A DNA stretch of 22,087 nt, from positions 1 through 22,087 of IMG/VR virus record IMGVR_UViG_3300023219_000215. One strand, written 5' to 3'. Made by a program: the position numbers and the translations under genes. Shown here piece after piece: positions 21,941 to 22,087 of this stretch. Source of the stretch: a virus. Numbering within the stretch: position 1 is the first letter of the stretch; every line of letters starts with the position of its first letter. The notes beneath the pieces are model-generated. The model saw nothing but the letters and a program-made list of their open reading frames with translations. It did no database searches and was not told where the DNA came from.

Positions 21941-22087
21941 TGTCTGAATCGCCCCTGGTTTCGTAGACACCTCCAAGCCTCATAATGAGGCCCAAATAGG
22001 AGGTGCCATGAGTCGTCAGCGTTACCCCGAAGAATTCAAGATCGAAGCGGTCAAGCAAGTGACCGAGAAAGGCAAACCTGTCGCCGA
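21941..22087 (+). mobile_element. Left end of an IS3-family insertion sequence (truncated by window)
   Basis: The segment TGTCTGAATCGCCCCTGG from 21941 has the look of an IS3-family terminal inverted repeat, followed by a short leader with TAGGAGGTGCC as ribosome-binding site and the OrfA start at 22008. The exact first base (21941 or TGAATC at 21945) is uncertain because the other end is outside the window. Confidence 0.6.
22008..22087 (+). CDS. IS3-family transposase OrfA, N-terminal fragment (runs off window)
   Basis: The first 26 residues (MSRQRYPEEFKIEAVKQV...) match the N-terminal helix-turn-helix start of IS3 OrfA proteins, which bind the IS ends and, by frameshift, form the OrfAB transposase. 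A strong AGGAGG ribosome-binding site precedes the ATG. The gene is cut by the right edge of the window, so its intactness cannot be judged. Confidence 0.85.
   Translation, partial: MSRQRYPEEFKIEAVKQVTEKGKPVA

Noticed and set aside
1-22087. CRISPR array
   Set aside because: No regularly spaced repeats of 20-50 bp were seen anywhere; the only phased repeats are the short GTTGCGT units.

Overview
The window looks like part of a Pseudomonas chromosome (my inference). The left two thirds is GC-rich and reads as a Mu/SfV-type contractile-tail prophage with Pseudomonas-style lysis genes (a DUF2514-type Rz with an embedded Rz1) and a LexA-type SOS box (CTGT-N8-ACAG). The right third has clearly lower GC and different codon use, and reads as a separate integrated island that ends in the start of an IS3-family insertion sequence.

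Layout. (1) Positions 1-6646 hold the 3' part of a tail tape-measure gene followed by the conserved Mu order gp43, gp44, gp45, gp46, gp47, gp48. All are on the + strand, and most start and stop codons overlap, so this is one translationally coupled operon. (2) Positions 6650-11007 hold the host-recognition module: a tail-fibre/collar protein, a terminator, a large SGNH-hydrolase tail protein and a LamG-like tail protein. A small convergent gene (11009-11236, minus strand) follows. The terminator-plus-RBS cassette at about 7576-7621 is nearly repeated at about 11319-11360, so the SGNH/LamG block is flanked by direct repeats. (3) Positions 11358-12651 hold the lysis cassette: a lysozyme-like protein, a DUF6527 protein, the Rz-type i-spanin and an Rz1-type o-spanin lipoprotein nested in another frame. 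No holin is visible. (4) Positions 12672-12758 fold into a branched RNA resembling phage C4 antisense RNA, just upstream of a D12-class adenine methyltransferase. (5) Positions 13641-14291 hold an SOS-box promoter driving two small unknown genes. (6) Positions 14325-14556 hold a long inverted repeat, further hairpins, the 3' part of a tRNA-Ser(UGA) and a strong terminator. I read this as the distal attachment junction (attR) of the prophage.

After about 1 kb without genes comes a three-gene set. It encodes a 473-aa tyrosine recombinase, a 1148-aa protein with a second, divergent recombinase domain and a Cys cluster, and a 216-aa coiled-coil protein. Size, order and motifs match the Gamma-Mobile-Trio (GmtY-GmtZ-GmtX), whose genomic islands are known to carry anti-phage defence systems and toxins. 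Downstream are a convergent protein with two helix-turn-helix segments and the left end of the insertion sequence. The island's cargo would lie beyond the right edge.

In short, two mobile elements lie side by side at a tRNA-Ser-derived junction. All names come from reading motifs and gene order; no database search was run.
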